Position numbers and translations under genes: made by a program | Source of the DNA: Apus apus | Lineage: Eukaryota > Chordata > Aves > Apodiformes > Apodidae | Assembly: GCF_020740795.1 (NCBI RefSeq) | Contig: NC_067304.1 | Span: 1,788,056-1,852,055 of the forward strand | Reading direction: 5' to 3' | DNA length: 64,000 nucleotides | Shown here: positions 30,720 to 44,500 of the stretch, one piece after another | Layout of the letters: every line of letters starts with the position of its first letter | Numbering within the stretch: the stretch's first letter is position 1 | The notes under the pieces: model-generated | Databases searched by the model: none | The model's input: only the letters and a program-made list of their open reading frames with translations | Told to the model about the DNA's origin: nothing

Positions 30720-33400
30720 TTATGGGGCTAGAAAAAAAGCAGAGAAACAGGCCCAGATGTTAAAATGTCCCTCCAAATCCATGCTTTTTTAAAAAAGAAA
30801 TAAATAATGAATTTCCCAGGAGAGTGAGGCAGGGAACCTGCAGAGCCTGGGGGGTTGGGGGGGCTGGTGCTGCAGGACCATGGGGTGGTTTTGGGGTGTC
30901 CTACCTCAAACCAGCTCAGGATCGGGCACGGGCACAGGGTGGAGCTGCAGACAGCAACATCTCGCTGGGATTCCCTGAGCACCTCGGATTGAAAACCAGC
31001 AGTTCCCTACCCCAGCTCTTGAAGGCAGGGAAACTGAGGCACAGCACCAGCTCATGAGCAGCTCCTTGTCATTCCCAAGGCGTGATCGTCACCATCCCCG
31101 CTCCAGCCCAACCTCCTCCCCTTCCCAAATGGCTTTTATGGAGCAAAATCGCATCAGCGATGCCTCCTCGGATGGAGCCAGATCCACCACAGGACCCAGA
31201 CGTGTTTTCCTTCTTGCCTTGGCTCCAGCCGCGGTCTCACGACCCACAAGATGGCACTGTGTGACAGCAGCTGGGGGACCCGGCCACCCTCGGGAGAAAT
31301 TTGGGGTGCAGGGCACTCCTGAGGCTGGGGAAATGAACCAGCTCCTCTTCCAGGCAGAGACCTGGGAGGGGTGAGGATGCAAACTCCATCCCTGCAACCC
31401 TGAGCAGCCCAATTACCTGTTTTTAGCTGAAAAAATTCACCTGGATGAGATGGACCTTGCCCAGAGCTTGGGACAGCTTCTTCAGGACAACCTGTCTCCA
31501 AGGGAGTGTCCTGGGAGGCTGCTTGGAGCTCCTGCCCTGGGGAGCTGCTCTGTGGGATCAGCTCCCCGTGGTGTTCTGGGTGCCCATGGGCTCAGGGTGG
31601 ACCTGTCCCACCCAAACGTGAAGGAAAGAGGGTAAAGACCTAGTCTGGAGCATCTGGGGGTTGCTGAGGTCAATGTATCTTTTAATGAATGGGATCCTGG
31701 GCTGGAAGGACCTGGAGATGTTGGTTTGTCCATCCCTAACCCAAAGCAGGATTGTGTCTCCCCAAAGTGAGCTGCAGCCCCCCCTTCTCCTCCATCTCTC
31801 CAGGGATGGGGACACAGCATGATCCCAGCACGTTGCCCACCTCTCCTTTAGGCCACACATCCCTCTGAGCATCCTGTGGCCTGTTGTGCTGGTCCCAGTG
31901 TCCCAAAGAGGGGACACATCCCCTGGGCTGGGCCACGGGCTCGGGTGGCTGTGCTGGGTGAGGTGGAGAGACAGTGCAGAGACCAGCGGGGGGGGACACT
32001 CCGAGACCCCTCCCCACGCCCTCAGGACCCACCCAAGGACTGTGGCTTTCCAGGTTGAAGCTGATCCTCCTGGAGATCACCCTGCTCTTCCTTCCAGCCT
32101 TCACCTGGATGTCATCTGAGCTGCCTCACAGGAGGCCTCTGGCTCCAAAAAAAAAAAGAAGAGGCCCTTTTATTCATCAAGCCCTTTCTATTTTCTCTCT
32201 TCCTCTCTCTTTTTTTTTTTTCCTCCCTCATGGACATTAAAAATCTGAAGGCATATGTGGAGAGCAGACAGCTTGGGGCGGGTGTTGCTGGTGAAAAGAT
32301 CCTCTCCCTTCCCCAGATCAAACCCATTTGTCTGCCCGGCCACCCCCTCCCAGCCCAGGAACGGGGGCACCGAGAATCTCGGCGGGATGCAAAGTCACCA
32401 GCTAAAATATTAGCATCAGGTCGCAGCAATTCCCTTCCTCCCGGCCCAACTGGCTTTCCCCAGGGCTGGGGAACCCAGCTGCCATGCCCGGCCGGTGATG
32501 CAAGGCTGGATTTTTCCAGCACCGTTTTCCCTCGGGCTCCTCGACGTTCTCCCGCCGGTGCAGCCCCGGGTGGTTTGGGTGTGAAGCTTCACCAACCTCC
32601 TCCTCCTCCTCCAGCCGCTCAGGATCCGGCCCTGGAAGCTGTGGAGTTGCAGTTCCAGTCGGAGCAGGGCTTGCTTGGGGGGTAAGATTTGAACCGCGGC
32701 TCCTCCTGGTTCTTTTTTGTTGGTGTTTTCTTTCTTTGGGTGGAGCGTTTGCCCCAACACCCCCCCCCCCACCCTCAACCCCCTGCCTTGGTGAGAATGT
32801 CACCCCAGGGGACAAAGCTGGGCCAGGGGGGTGAGGAGGAAACCTGGGGTCCCTGGAGGGGACACACACACACACACGACACCCCCCTCTCTCCACAGCC
32901 CAGGGAGGTGCAGAGAGGGATGCAGGGATGGGGCAGCATCCCCACCTTCCCTGTCCCCTCCCCCTGCACCACGGAGCCCCCGCTACAGGTGCTGACCCCC
33001 CAGCTCAGCACCCCCCTGCTCCAGTAACAGGCCTGTGCTGGGCTTGGATCCCACCTATGACCCCAAAGAACCCCCCCCCCCGCCCCCCCAATACCAGCGG
33101 TGTAAACCAGGAGCAAACAGCTCTGATGGGACCAGGTCCCCCCCCCCCCACCAGGGCTTCGCCTTGGTGACCACCTTGTCCCCCGGGGGCACCGCTGGTC
33201 TTCACCTCCTCCCCAAGCCCCAGGAGATGGGGCTGAGCATCACCACCAGCCCCCCGGGGGTGTAAAAGCCCCCCAAGGAGGTGATGGGGAGGGGGTAGGG
33301 GAAGGGCTGAGGTGGCTGGTACCCCGCACCCCAGCCTGGGCGGGTGCAGCTTTGGGGAAGGGGCAGGAGCCGAAACAGCGAGAGATGCTCGGGGAGGGTG
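30720..33400. other. Intergenic region upstream of KCNC4
   Basis: No CR1 copy and no supported exon were found. The stretch 32130-32530 is AT- and pyrimidine-rich unique sequence unlike its flanks and is a candidate regulatory block. A short (CA)n run sits near 32868. Confidence 0.45.
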
Positions 33401-33912
33401 GTGGGAGGGAAGAGTGGGGGGAGGGGGGGAGGGATGGGGTGGGGGGCAGGTCTACCTGCAGTACCCAACCCCCCCCCCAGCTCCCCATGCTCGGGGTCGG
33501 TCTCTCCTGACCTCTCGGTGAGCGAGGGATTGCGAGCCAGGGAGGGATGGGATCTGCTGGAGCCTCTGCCAAGAGCTGGTTCCAGCTCCGCAGGCAGCTC
33601 GGGGCTGCATTTCCCCTCCGGAGCGAAGCGGAGCTGGGGGTGTCCGGGGTTCACTCCGCATTGACACCGACCCCCGCCCCCCCGAAAGCATCACCTGCCC
33701 GTCGGGGAGGTGAGCCGGGACCTGGGGGTGCTGGGGGGGGGGGGGGGTGGGGGGGTGGATAAAGGGGAGGGGGCTGGGATGGAGATGGAGCGATGGGAGG
33801 ATGGAGGGGAGGGATGCACGGATGGAGGAGCGTGGTTGGAGGGGGGGGGGGGGGCGCGGGCGGGGGGCTGTGGGGCCGGGCGCTGGGGCGGGGGGGTCCG
33901 GGCCCCCCCCCC

Positions 33913-33968
33913 GGGCGGGGCGGTGCCGGTTCCTGTAACCCCGCCGCTCGTTTCTAGCGCTATAAAAG
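33913..33968 (+). promoter_or_regulatory. KCNC4: KCNC4 core promoter: GC boxes plus TATA box
   Basis: Overlapping GC boxes GGGCGGGGCGG lie at 33913-33923, and TATAAAAG at 33961-33968. The surrounding 33.4-34.9 kb is extremely GC-rich. Position and strand suit KCNC4, whose ATG is about 970 bp downstream. Transcription would start near 33990. Confidence 0.65.
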
Positions 33969-33989
33969 CCCCAGGGGGGGGCTGTCGAG

Positions 33990-34941
33990 ACCCCCCACCC
34001 CCCGAAACCGGGAGCGATCTTTCCCCCCTCCCCCCCCCCTCCCAAACCCCGCACCGAGCTCAGCCGGGCGGCAACCCCCGGGGCGCAACAGGCCCCCCCA
34101 CCCCGGCCCGGCCACGCGTTTGCGGGGCCCCCCCCAACCCCGCCACGGTGCCGCAGCATCATCCCCCCCCCCCCCCCCCCCACCCCGGGGAGGGCAGGGC
34201 CCGGCTTAGGAGGGGAGGCGGAGGGGGTACATCCATCTATCCCCCCCCCAAACCCTTCTCCGGGAACCGGGGAGGTGCCCCCCCCGCCTCCTCCTCTTCC
34301 TCCCTCCCTGAGCCCGGCCCGCGGGTGCGGGGGGAGCGCGGAACCAGCGGAGCGGCGGGGACCCCCCCTTTCCCAACCCCCCCCCCCGCCTGGCGCTGCA
34401 GGTACCGGGGGTGGGACACACACACACACACACACATCCAAGCTCAGGACTCGCCCCCCCCAAACCCCCAGCCTTGGCGGCTGCAGCATCTTCCTCCTCC
34501 CCAGCCGGGCCTGCATCCCACCCCCCCAACAGACCCCCCCCCCCCCCCCCGTTTCCCATCCCCTTCCCCCCCCCCCGAGCCCTCCTCTCTCCTTCCCTGC
34601 ACTTGTTGCTGCCCGGCAGGGCTGGGTTGGCTCCAGCTTTAGGGCGGTTTTATTTCGGGAGGGTTGGTGCTTTTGGGGAGGGGGTGGAGGTTGCAGCCTG
34701 TCCTGCCGCCCCCCCAAACCCCCCCCCCCTACCCCCCCCCCAGCAGCCAGCGGGGTCCGGGCTCGGCTCCAACCTGCTCCCCCTGAGGCCAGAGCCGAGC
34801 CTGAGCTCCACTCCCCCCCCCCCCCACCACCCTGCTTTTTTATTCCCCCTCCCCCAGTCCCATCTCTGCTCCCCACCACCCCCCAGCTCCTCGCCCGGAG
34901 GAAGGGTGAGCTCAGGGTGCCGTCCCCAGCCACCGAAATCT
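33990..34941 (+). other. KCNC4: Presumed KCNC4 5'UTR, C-rich
   Basis: The stretch from the expected start site to the ATG is dense in runs of 7-20 C (for example near 34165-34190, 34530-34550 and 34815). A (CA)n repeat sits at 34416-34436. It may contain a small intron. The opposite strand would carry many G-runs. Confidence 0.45.
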
Positions 34942-35592
34942 ATGATCAGCTCCGTGTGCGTCTCCTCCTACCGCGGACGCAAGTCGGGGAACAAACCACC
35001 TTCCAAAACATGCCTGAAGGAAGAGATGGGCAAAGGGGAAGAATCGGACAAGATCACCATCAACGTAGGCGGCACCAGGCATGAGACCTACAAGAGCACC
35101 CTCAGGACTTTGCCGGGCACCCGCCTGGCCTGGTTGGCCGACCCCGACGCCCAAAGCAACTTTGACTTTGACGGGAAAAGCAACGAGTTCTTCTTCGACC
35201 GTCACCCCGGGATCTTCTCCTACGTGCTCAACTACTACCGGACGGGGAAGCTGCACTGCCCCGCCGACATCTGCGGGCCCCTCTTCGAGGAGGAGCTGAC
35301 CTACTGGGGCATCGACGAGACCGACGTGGAGCCCTGCTGCTGGATGACCTACCGGCAGCACCGCGACGCCGAGGAGGCCCTGGATATCTTCGAGAGCCCT
35401 GAGCCAGGTGGTGGGGCTGGTGGAGAGGAACCTGAAGAGGAAGGGGGTAGGGAGATGGCCCTTCAACGCCTGGGGATGGATGACAGGCCGGCGGGGGCAG
35501 CGGGGGCTGCTGGAGGGGGTGGCTGCTGTCGGAATTGGCAGCCCAGGATGTGGGCGCTCTTTGAGGATCCCTACTCGTCCAAGGCAGCAAGG
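34942..35592 (+). CDS. KCNC4: KCNC4 coding exon 1 (residues 1-217)
   Basis: The exon runs from ATG to donor GTAAGC at 35593. It encodes the inactivation ball, the T1 tetramerisation domain (to about 146, including [20 protein letters not shown] and the zinc-site CCW region) and a Gly/Glu-rich linker ending [15 protein letters not shown]. The T1 loop [18 protein letters not shown] is short. I recall the human protein as having a longer Gly-rich loop there. Confidence 0.97.
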
Positions 35593-38500
35593 GTAAGCTC
35601 CCCAAACGTGCCAGTGGGGAGGTGGGATGGGGCTGGGCTGGGCTTGTGCCTTCATCTCACCATCCCTGTGGGTGAGATGGACTCTCCTAGTGGGCTCTGT
35701 GGGTTGTTCCCCCCCCCCCAGCCACTCACCTTCTACCATCTCCCATCCGATGGGAAGCCTCTTCCATCATCTTCCAGTCCATCGCTTCTAGGGGAGCTGG
35801 GTTGAAACTGGGAACAAGCTCATCTCGCTGTCCCCAGCCCACCCTTGAGTGCTGCCTCAGCACTTCCTGGGGGACATGGAGATGCAGGAACATCAGGGAG
35901 AAACAGTCCCTGGCAGGTCCGAGGCCTGGCAGAGGTTCAGGAAGCTCCAGGACAGGTTCCTTGGGTTCCTCTTGCTGGGTTGGGTGGGTTCCCTCACCAA
36001 CCACCACAGTTAATGGTGGGGGGACACAGCTGGGGCCTGCTGGTGCCTCAGGCAGATCCTGAACCAAGTGAGATCCTCATTGGTGTCCCCAAAGAGCTTG
36101 TGCTCCTCTTCTCCAGCAGCAGTGGCCCCACAGGACACCCCCTCCCCACACCCCTCTCCCCCCTCCCCGTCCCCGCGTCGCTGCTGCCCACGCGCAGCAG
36201 ACGGTCCCCACCAGCGTGTGCCAGCAACCCCACGTACGCACACACGAGCACACACACCTGCTGACACCCCCCCACAGCCCCCCCCTTGCACACCCAGACC
36301 ATCCCTACCCAAAGGTACCAACATTCCTGGGATGGATCCCCCATAACGAGGCACATCTCGGGGCTTGGACACCATCCTGTGCACGTGTCTCCTCTCCCAG
36401 CTACTCTTGGATCATCCCCAAAGCTGCCTCCAGACACCCCTGGACCCCTAGACAACCCCCCTCATGCCATTCCATCCCCATTCTGTCCCATCCCCATCCT
36501 GTCCCATCCCCATCCTGTCCCATCCATCACACCCAGTTTATAAACCCACCCCACGTGGGGATCCAGGTTGGGCGTCCAAATGAATTCAGGATGTTTTTAG
36601 AGGTGTTAAAAAAACCAAACCCCATCAACGGTAAGAAAATCCTGCAGGCACAGAAGGTGCTGGGGCAGCAGGAAGAGCTTTGCTGGCTTTGCAAGAGGCA
36701 CCTCATCCTTTTGCCCATCTCTGAGGGCCTCGTGGCCTCCGAGTGGTGCGAGATTAAAAATTCAAAGGAAATAAAAATAAACCCAAGCAGGGGAATTCAA
36801 CTCGGATTTTTCACCTTGTGATTCAGTCCTCACAAAGGCTTTCGCAGGAGGAGTGGAGCTGGCTGTGGTGTGAGCCCTGAGCAGGGTTGGAGTGGGACCA
36901 GTCTGCACTGGGAGCTCCCAGCTTCCTTCTTACTGGTCTAAGGTAAAGGACCAGTTTAGCACCAGCACGGGGATGGGCGCCTCCCAGTGGTAACGCTCCC
37001 AGGACCTTCTGGGTCGTGTTTTCCACTCTAAAATATTAATATAATTTAGCAAGCCCTTAGGAGAACTGGAAGGGGAAACTGAGGCACAGAGCAGTGCCAC
37101 CAACCCAACTGAACCCAACCCACCCAGTGCACCCAGTTAACGTGGGGAGCCGTTACTGGTGTGGAGTCACCATCCAGCACTAGGAGGCTCCAGGACCCAC
37201 TGGAGGTGCAGTGTTCATGGTGCCCTGGGGTTTTGGGGTGGCCCAAATGGGTTTTCATGAGGGTGGTCCCTTTGGGAGCCTCCTCCTCCCTTTCCAGAGC
37301 TGCCAGGTGCTCTGGAGCAGCAGCAGTGGAAGACAAGAGGTCCCCAGCTCAGTGCATGAAACCTCTCCCTCCCTCGTGTGACAACGGTGACTAAGAATCT
37401 TGGGGACAGAATTTCTCAGGTCCTTGCTCCTCCTCAGGCCCTGACTCCGGTGCCTTCTGGCTATTTCCAGCTTTCCCTCCTTCCAGCACTTCTCTTGCCC
37501 AGCACCTCCTGAGCTGGTGATGGAGTTTTTAGCTTCTTCTCCTTGTAGCATCGATACCCACGGGATCTTGGCTCGTGTGTCTAGTCCAGTCTCCATAAAA
37601 ATTTGATCCCTGTCCCAGCAGGAGTTTAAAACTCTTTTTTTCCCCCGTGGAAAACTGCCCTGGTCATGACCTTCACTTCCAAACTCTGCTCAGTGGTAGC
37701 TCCTCAGTTTTTTTCCCCTTTGCAGCCCAACTTGGTGGGTCCTGACGTTGCTTCCATGGGCACCTCAAGGCTGGTGACCCCCTGTAAGGTCATGGGTGTT
37801 GGGATCACCCATCTCAAGCTGTTGAGTGCACGTGGAGATCATGAAGCTCATCAGCAGGTTCTGGAGGACTTGTTTGGTGGGGTCCTTGGTGCTGTGTTGG
37901 GTAGATCCATGGATTTGAGGGTATTTTTAAGACAGCTTCAGAAAATAAACCTTCAAGCTTGGAGTTGAGGTCATAGCTGAGAGAAGATGTTTCAGGTCAG
38001 ATCTTCAGCTGCCACAAAACTGGAGCAGCTCTGTTGACTTTGGGGAGGGGTGGGATGATGGTTGGCACTGGCTGTGAACTTGACTCTCCTGTTTTTAGAG
38101 GTGGCTTTTGCTCCTGGGGCTAACTCAGCTCCCACAGCAGGGCTGCTCCACTGCCCAAGGGTTTCCAGGGTCTTCACTCCCTTCCTTGGCCATTTTTTTT
38201 TCCTTCCTACTTTGCTTTGAGTTGAATTTTTTCCTCTTCAGGTTTTCCTGAGGTTGGAAGCTCAGCTGAAAAGTGGATTATTTTGGCAGTTCAATCCCAG
38301 TGTAGACACAAGTGACTGGTTAAACTGGTCTTGCTTTCAGATCCCACTTGTTGTTGTTGTTTTGTTGGGTTTGCTCCCCAGATCGTGGCAGGCTGATGGG
38401 TGAGGGCCACCTTTGGAGCTGCCATCAGTGGAGCTGCATCATGGTGCAGGTTCTAGGTCTGGAGGTTGGGAACATCTCAGCCCATCCAGTCTGTCACTAA

Positions 38501-41500
38501 GGGGGGGAACTCTGGGACCAGAATCAAGACTGGTTTGGCTTGGAAGGGACCTTCAAGATCATCCAGATCCATCCACATGGGCAGGGACACCTCCCACCAG
38601 CCCAGGCTGCTCCAAGCCCCATCCAACCTGCCCTTCAACACTGCCAGGGATGGGGCAGCCACAGCTCCCCTGGGCAACCTGGGCCAGGCTCTCACCACCC
38701 TCACAGCCAAGAATTCCCTCCTCATCTCCAACCTCAAGCTCCCTCTTCCACTTTTCATCCATCCCCCTCATCCCATCCCTCCCTGCCCTTGTCCCAAGCC
38801 CCTCCCCAGCTTTCCTGGAGCCCCTTCAGGCACTGGAAGGTGCTCTAAGGTCTCCCTGGAGCCTTCTCTTCTCCAGGCTGAACACCCAAAAAAAATCTTC
38901 CAGAGTTGCTCCACCAATTCAAGCCTGGCTTCACACCTAACTTTGGGAGGGCTGATGCTCTCTGTGCTGGACCCACATGGCCTTGCCCTTGGGGACATTC
39001 CTCAAGGATGCTCTCAGCATGTTACTGCTGGTGTCCAGGGCTGGTTTTCCTCCAGCGTGACTCAGGCTGCTCTGCTGCTGATTCACTCCAGCCAAGGACC
39101 TGGGCTGTCATCTCCAGCAGCTCGTTCAGCCTAATGTGTGGGTTGGACACCAAAAGGTCTCATCCTGCTCAGTGTGGGCAGCAGCAAAGGGGCTGGAGAT
39201 GGGGCTGGTCCTAGGGAGCCAGATCTACTGGGCTGGAGGAAGGTGGAAGAAGAGGTTCTTCTACTTGGAGGCACTTTTTTTTTGGGGTGGGGGGGAATCT
39301 CAGGAACTGGTGCTCCAGGCATTGGACTCACCATGAGCTCATCCTGGTCTGGTGGGGCTGAGCAGGGTTGATGGGGGGGGAAACAGCAATGGGTTTTCTC
39401 TCTGGTTCCCACCCGAGGTGAAGTGACAGGGACAGGAGGTGACAGGGAGGGGACACAGGTGTCCCTGAGCTCTGCCTGCTCCTCTCCTCCCAGTCCTGGC
39501 ACCGTTCCTGGGCACATTGTCCACCCCAGAGCTGGAGGGAGCAGGAGGGGACAAAGGGACATCACTGATACATCCAGACCCAAACCTCCCAGGTGTGATT
39601 CATGGGATCGTTCTGGTTGGAAAATCCCTTTCAGATCCTCCAGTCCAACCCTTCCCCCAGCCCTGCCAAGGCCACCCCTGCCCCACGTCCCTCAGCACCA
39701 TCTCCAGGGCTTGGAAACCCCTCCAGGGATGGGGACTCCCCCCCTGCCCTGGGCAGCCTGGGCCAGGCCCTGACAACCCTTGCCAGGGAGAAATTGCCCC
39801 CAAGGTCCAACCTCAACCTCCCCTGGTGCAACTTGAGGCCATTTCCTCTTGTTCTGTTGCTTTTTACTTGAGTGAAGAACAGTGTGAACACCTCATCTGT
39901 GGGGGCGTTGGGATGAAGGTGGGGCAAAGCTCTTTGACTTTGTCCTCTCCAGGTTCCCTTTCCATGCGTGTTCCTGGTGGAGGTTTGCTCCAAACCCTGT
40001 TTGAAGGTCTCCCTTCATCTCCATCCCTGTCATCTCTGGCACATCTCCAGCCACGATGGAGCCCAGCACACCTTGTCCATATCATAGCACCTGGAGAAAG
40101 GTTCTGGTGGCCCTAGACACTGGGTTTTTTCTGCCATTTCATGGGACAGGTCCAAGGAACCATCCTAGTTCTCCATCCTTAGTCTTGGGGAAGTAGGTGG
40201 AGCAGCTTCTGGGGTGTTTTGAGCCTGTTACCCTCATTTTTGTGGGGTGAGGACTTCTCCCATCCCAGCTATTGCTGTTGACTGGCAGGAATTAGAAGAT
40301 ACACCAAAGGCAGGAGACACCAGAAGTGTCCCTCAGGCTGCCCCAGAGCTGTTGTCACGGTGCTTCATGAAATTGCTGCTCTCCTCCAGAGAGGAGAGGT
40401 TGACCCAAATCAACAAATCACGAGGGGCTGACCCAAACCAGCTCATGGCCTGGGTAATTTCTACTGTTGCAGGTAGTTGCTTTTGCCTCCCTCTTCTTCA
40501 TCCTGGTCTCCATCACCACCTTCTGCCTGGAGACACACGAGGCCTTCAACATCGACGTCAACGTGACGGAGACCCTGGTGGTTGGCAACACCACGACCAT
40601 CCTGCTGACACACAAAGTGGAGACAGAGCCCATCCTCACCTACATCGAAGGGGTCTGTGTCCTCTGGTTCACCCTCGAGTTCCTGGTTCGCATCATCTGC
40701 TGCCCAGATAAGCTCCTCTTCGTTAAAAACCTCCTCAACATCATTGACTTCGTGGCCATCTTGCCCTTCTACCTGGAGGTAGGTCTCAGTGGCCTGTCCT
40801 CCAAAGCTGCCCGGGACGTGCTGGGCTTCCTACGGGTGGTTCGTTTCGTCCGGATCCTCCGGATCTTCAAGCTGACACGACACTTTGTGGGTCTCCGGGT
40901 GCTGGGCCACACCCTCCGGGCCAGCACCAACGAATTCCTGCTCCTCATCATCTTCCTGGCCTTGGGGGTCTTGATCTTCGCCACCATGATCTACTACGCC
41001 GAGCGGATCGGAGCCAAGACGTCCGACCCTCGCGGGAGCGACCACACTCACTTTAAGAACATCCCCATCGGGTTCTGGTGGGCCGTGGTCACCATGACCA
41101 CCCTGGGCTATGGTGACATGTACCCCAAGACCTGGTCGGGCATGGTGGTGGGGGCTCTCTGTGCCTTGGCCGGGGTGCTCACCATCGCCATGCCCGTCCC
41201 TGTCATCGTCAATAACTTTGGGATGTACTATTCGTTGGCCATGGCCAAGCAGAAGCTGCCAAAGAAGAAGAAAAAGCATATACCCCGTCCAGCCCCACTG
41301 GACTCTCCCACCTACTGCAAAACCGAGGAGAACTCCCCCAGGAACAGCACCCAGAGTGACACTTGCCCCTTGGCAGTAGAGGAAGGGGCAGCTGAGAGGA
41401 AACGGTCAGGTGAGACCCCAACGGTGGGGCAGAGGGAGGTTGGGAGACCTCTGGGAGCCCCCAGGGCAGTGTCTGTGGTCCCCTGGGGACATCCCTGCGG

Positions 41501-44500
41501 TGGGATGTGGCCCTTGGTTCTCTGGGTGGGGAGATCTTGGTGCACCCGGGGCTTGGGACATCCAGCACTGGGGGTGTCCGGGGGTGGGGTGCTGTGTGGG
41601 TGGATCAGGATGCTGCAGATCAGAGCCCCTCTACTCAAGGAGAGGGATCCAGTGGGAAGCCCAAGGGAAAGGCCACATCATGCTCTCCTGATGGCATAGG
41701 TCGTCACCACGGTGTGGTTCAAGGTGTCCTCACTTAGTCCACCTCTTCCTCACCCCGACAGAGGTAAGACCATTTCCCTGATTTCCATCTTAGCCTGGGG
41801 CTGCCCTTGGGGTAGATGTTCTCTTGCTTCCTCCCACCACAAACCAGGGGCAAGCTCCACCAAAATGGAGAAATCCGGGGATGTTCCCTGAGACTCCACC
41901 TCCTCATTCATCTCCTAGGTGATGGAGCATCCTGGCATGGCCAGGTCAACGCTGCTCCAAATCCTGGGGGAGCAAAGTCAACCCCCCACGTTTGCCCTGT
42001 GGCCTCCTGCACTCAGCTGGGGTCTGGGGGTTGGCCAGACTTTCCTCCAGGTCAGGAGAAGGCTCAGCCCCATGAGGGTGGTCAGTGGTGTTCAGCATCA
42101 CTTGGGCTGAGCTTGGGGCATTGCAGGATCCTCACCCTGGTGTCACTGCTGGCCACGGAGGTGGCTTTGCCCTCTTCATCTTGGTTTGCTGCTGGTGGCA
42201 CCTTCAGAGCAGGAGGGACCAGGGTGGGGTTGTGTCCTGCAGTGATGGGACATTTGCTGAGGTCCACCCCTGAGCTTCACACTGTTGTGTCCAACGGTGA
42301 TGGTCCTTCACCCGTGGGGACAGAAGGGGCTCTGAATGCCCCAGCTGGGTTGTTTTCCCTTAGGAATTCCCATTTCCCAGGTGCTCATGCAGCCTGGGGC
42401 AGCGAGAGCAGCTGCTCAGCTCTGGAGGACAACCCCATCCCTTCATCCCAACCCTGATCCAGGACCTCAGGCCCAGACCTTCCCCTGCCTTTGCATCCTC
42501 TCAGCAGATGCCACAAATTAGCACCTCACCACCCACCTCAGCAGCACCCATCTCAGTGGTGTGAGTTTTGGAGACCTAATTCCCACCAATTAGATGGGTG
42601 GACCTCAAAGACCAGGGGTGTTTCCTTCCTGGTGAGCCTTGCTTGGTTTCACCCAGGGTTTATAACCCTCAGCAGGAGTCAGAGCTGCTGCTTGGGGTCA
42701 GATTCTGTCCTGGTTTCTCTATGTTAGCATGTCCAGGCTGGGATCAGCACCTGAATTTGTAGGTATTGGGCAATCTGGGTCTTCTCCTTCCTTGCATGGT
42801 CTAAGCAAACCCTTCTGGCCACCCCAAGCACCTCATCTTGTGTTTTTATTGGCTGCTGATGGGTTCTCTGCCACCTTCTTGCAGACTCCAAGCAGAATGG
42901 TGAGGCCAACGTGGTGCTGTCAGATGAGGAGCAGCCACTGTCACCAACTGATGAGGAGAAGAGGCCCATGAGACGCTCCAGCACCCGGGAGAAGAACAAG
43001 AAATCCTCCACGTGCTTCCTGCTGGCCACGGGGGACTTCTCCTGTGCAGCAGATGGAGACATCCAGAAAGGTATGGCTGATGCTGGAGGTGGGAACTGGG
43101 GAGGGTGAGATGGAGGAATGAGGTGGAGGTTTGTTGCGTTGATCCAAGAGGGTGTTTCATCTCCATCTTCCTGCCTGGCTGTTGTCCCCTGCTCCCCAAA
43201 TCCACTTGTCTTCCTGCCTCTCCATCCGCTTCTTTGCTGTCCACCATGGCTTTCTGTGCCAGCTCTGCCCTTCTTATTTCTGCCCCCCAAGGTCCTCCTC
43301 CCCTGGTTGCCACCATCTGGGGTCTGGGACCCCATGCTGGTTGCACTGCCTTCCTTGGGGACAGGTCTGTCCCTTCGCTCCCCAGCGTTCCAGCATCTCC
43401 TGACCTTCCAGCTCTTCTCCCTTCACCCATCTGAGTGGGACATCTTTCCTGGGGAGGTGGTGAGGTTGTGGAAAGGTGGTTGAAATGTTTTCAGGAAGGA
43501 AAAAAAAAAGGTCCTTTCCCCCACCCCCTCCCCCCTCTTCTCCCCTTCTGATGTTTTTGGTTGGTGGGTTGGAGCGTGGGGAGCTGCGATGTGTCAGGTT
43601 CTGCCGTGCCAGAAGCACAGGGCTTGCCAGAAGGTCTGTCTCCTCTGGGCTTGGGAAGGAGCTTTGCTGAGTGTTGAGGTTTTCTCCACCAAACTGTGGG
43701 GGAGATGAGCCAAGAAAACACAAGACTCTTCTTCCTGTGACAAAACAACCGTTTTCTTCGGCCTGGTCCCTTCTCATCAACCTTCTCTGCTCCACCGACT
43801 GGTGTGGACTCTGCCCACCTCCCAGCCCCTTCAGCCCCCAAATCCAGCTGCACCCTGGATTGTTGGGGTGATTCTTAGGACATGGGTCAGGTTTTAGTTC
43901 GGTGGCTTTGCTTGTGTGTGTGTCCAGGGTGGTGTGGGATGATGTAGCTGTGGAGCTGACCTACCTCTGCCTCCTTGGTACCAACTGGTCCCAGTTACTG
44001 GCAGGGAATGGTGCATGGGAGGTGGGACCAAGCAGGAGAAAAAGGTGATGGCCTCAAGTTGTGCCAGGGGAGGTTTAGATGGGATCTTGGGAATAATTCC
44101 TTCATGGAAAGGGTTGTCAGGCCCTGGTTCGTGGAGTCCCCATCCCTGGAGGGGTTTCCAAGCCGTGTAGATGTGGTGCTGAGGGACACGGGTCCGTGGT
44201 GGCCTTGGCAGGGCTGGGGAAGTGGTTGGACTGGATGATTTTGAGGGTCTTTTCCAACCAAAAGGTTTCTATGATGAGCTGTGTCTCTGAGCTGCAAACC
44301 AAGACCTGTTGGCTTCTGGTGTTGGTGCTTTGGAGGCCTTCAAGGGTTTGTGGCTGTAGCTCTGCTTGGGTTGGTAAAGACTGGATGGACTTGGGGCACA
44401 GGGGGAACCTCAGCTTTGGGTCAGTGACCTCCATCCCTGGTGCTCAGGTTCATCTCACACTCTCCTGGCACCTTTTACACCCCAAAGTCTCCTGGTTTGA

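Noticed and set aside
33452-34933. 493-codon minus-strand ORF
   Set aside because: It is antisense to the KCNC4 promoter and 5'UTR and is made of Gly/Pro-rich low-complexity sequence from C/G runs.
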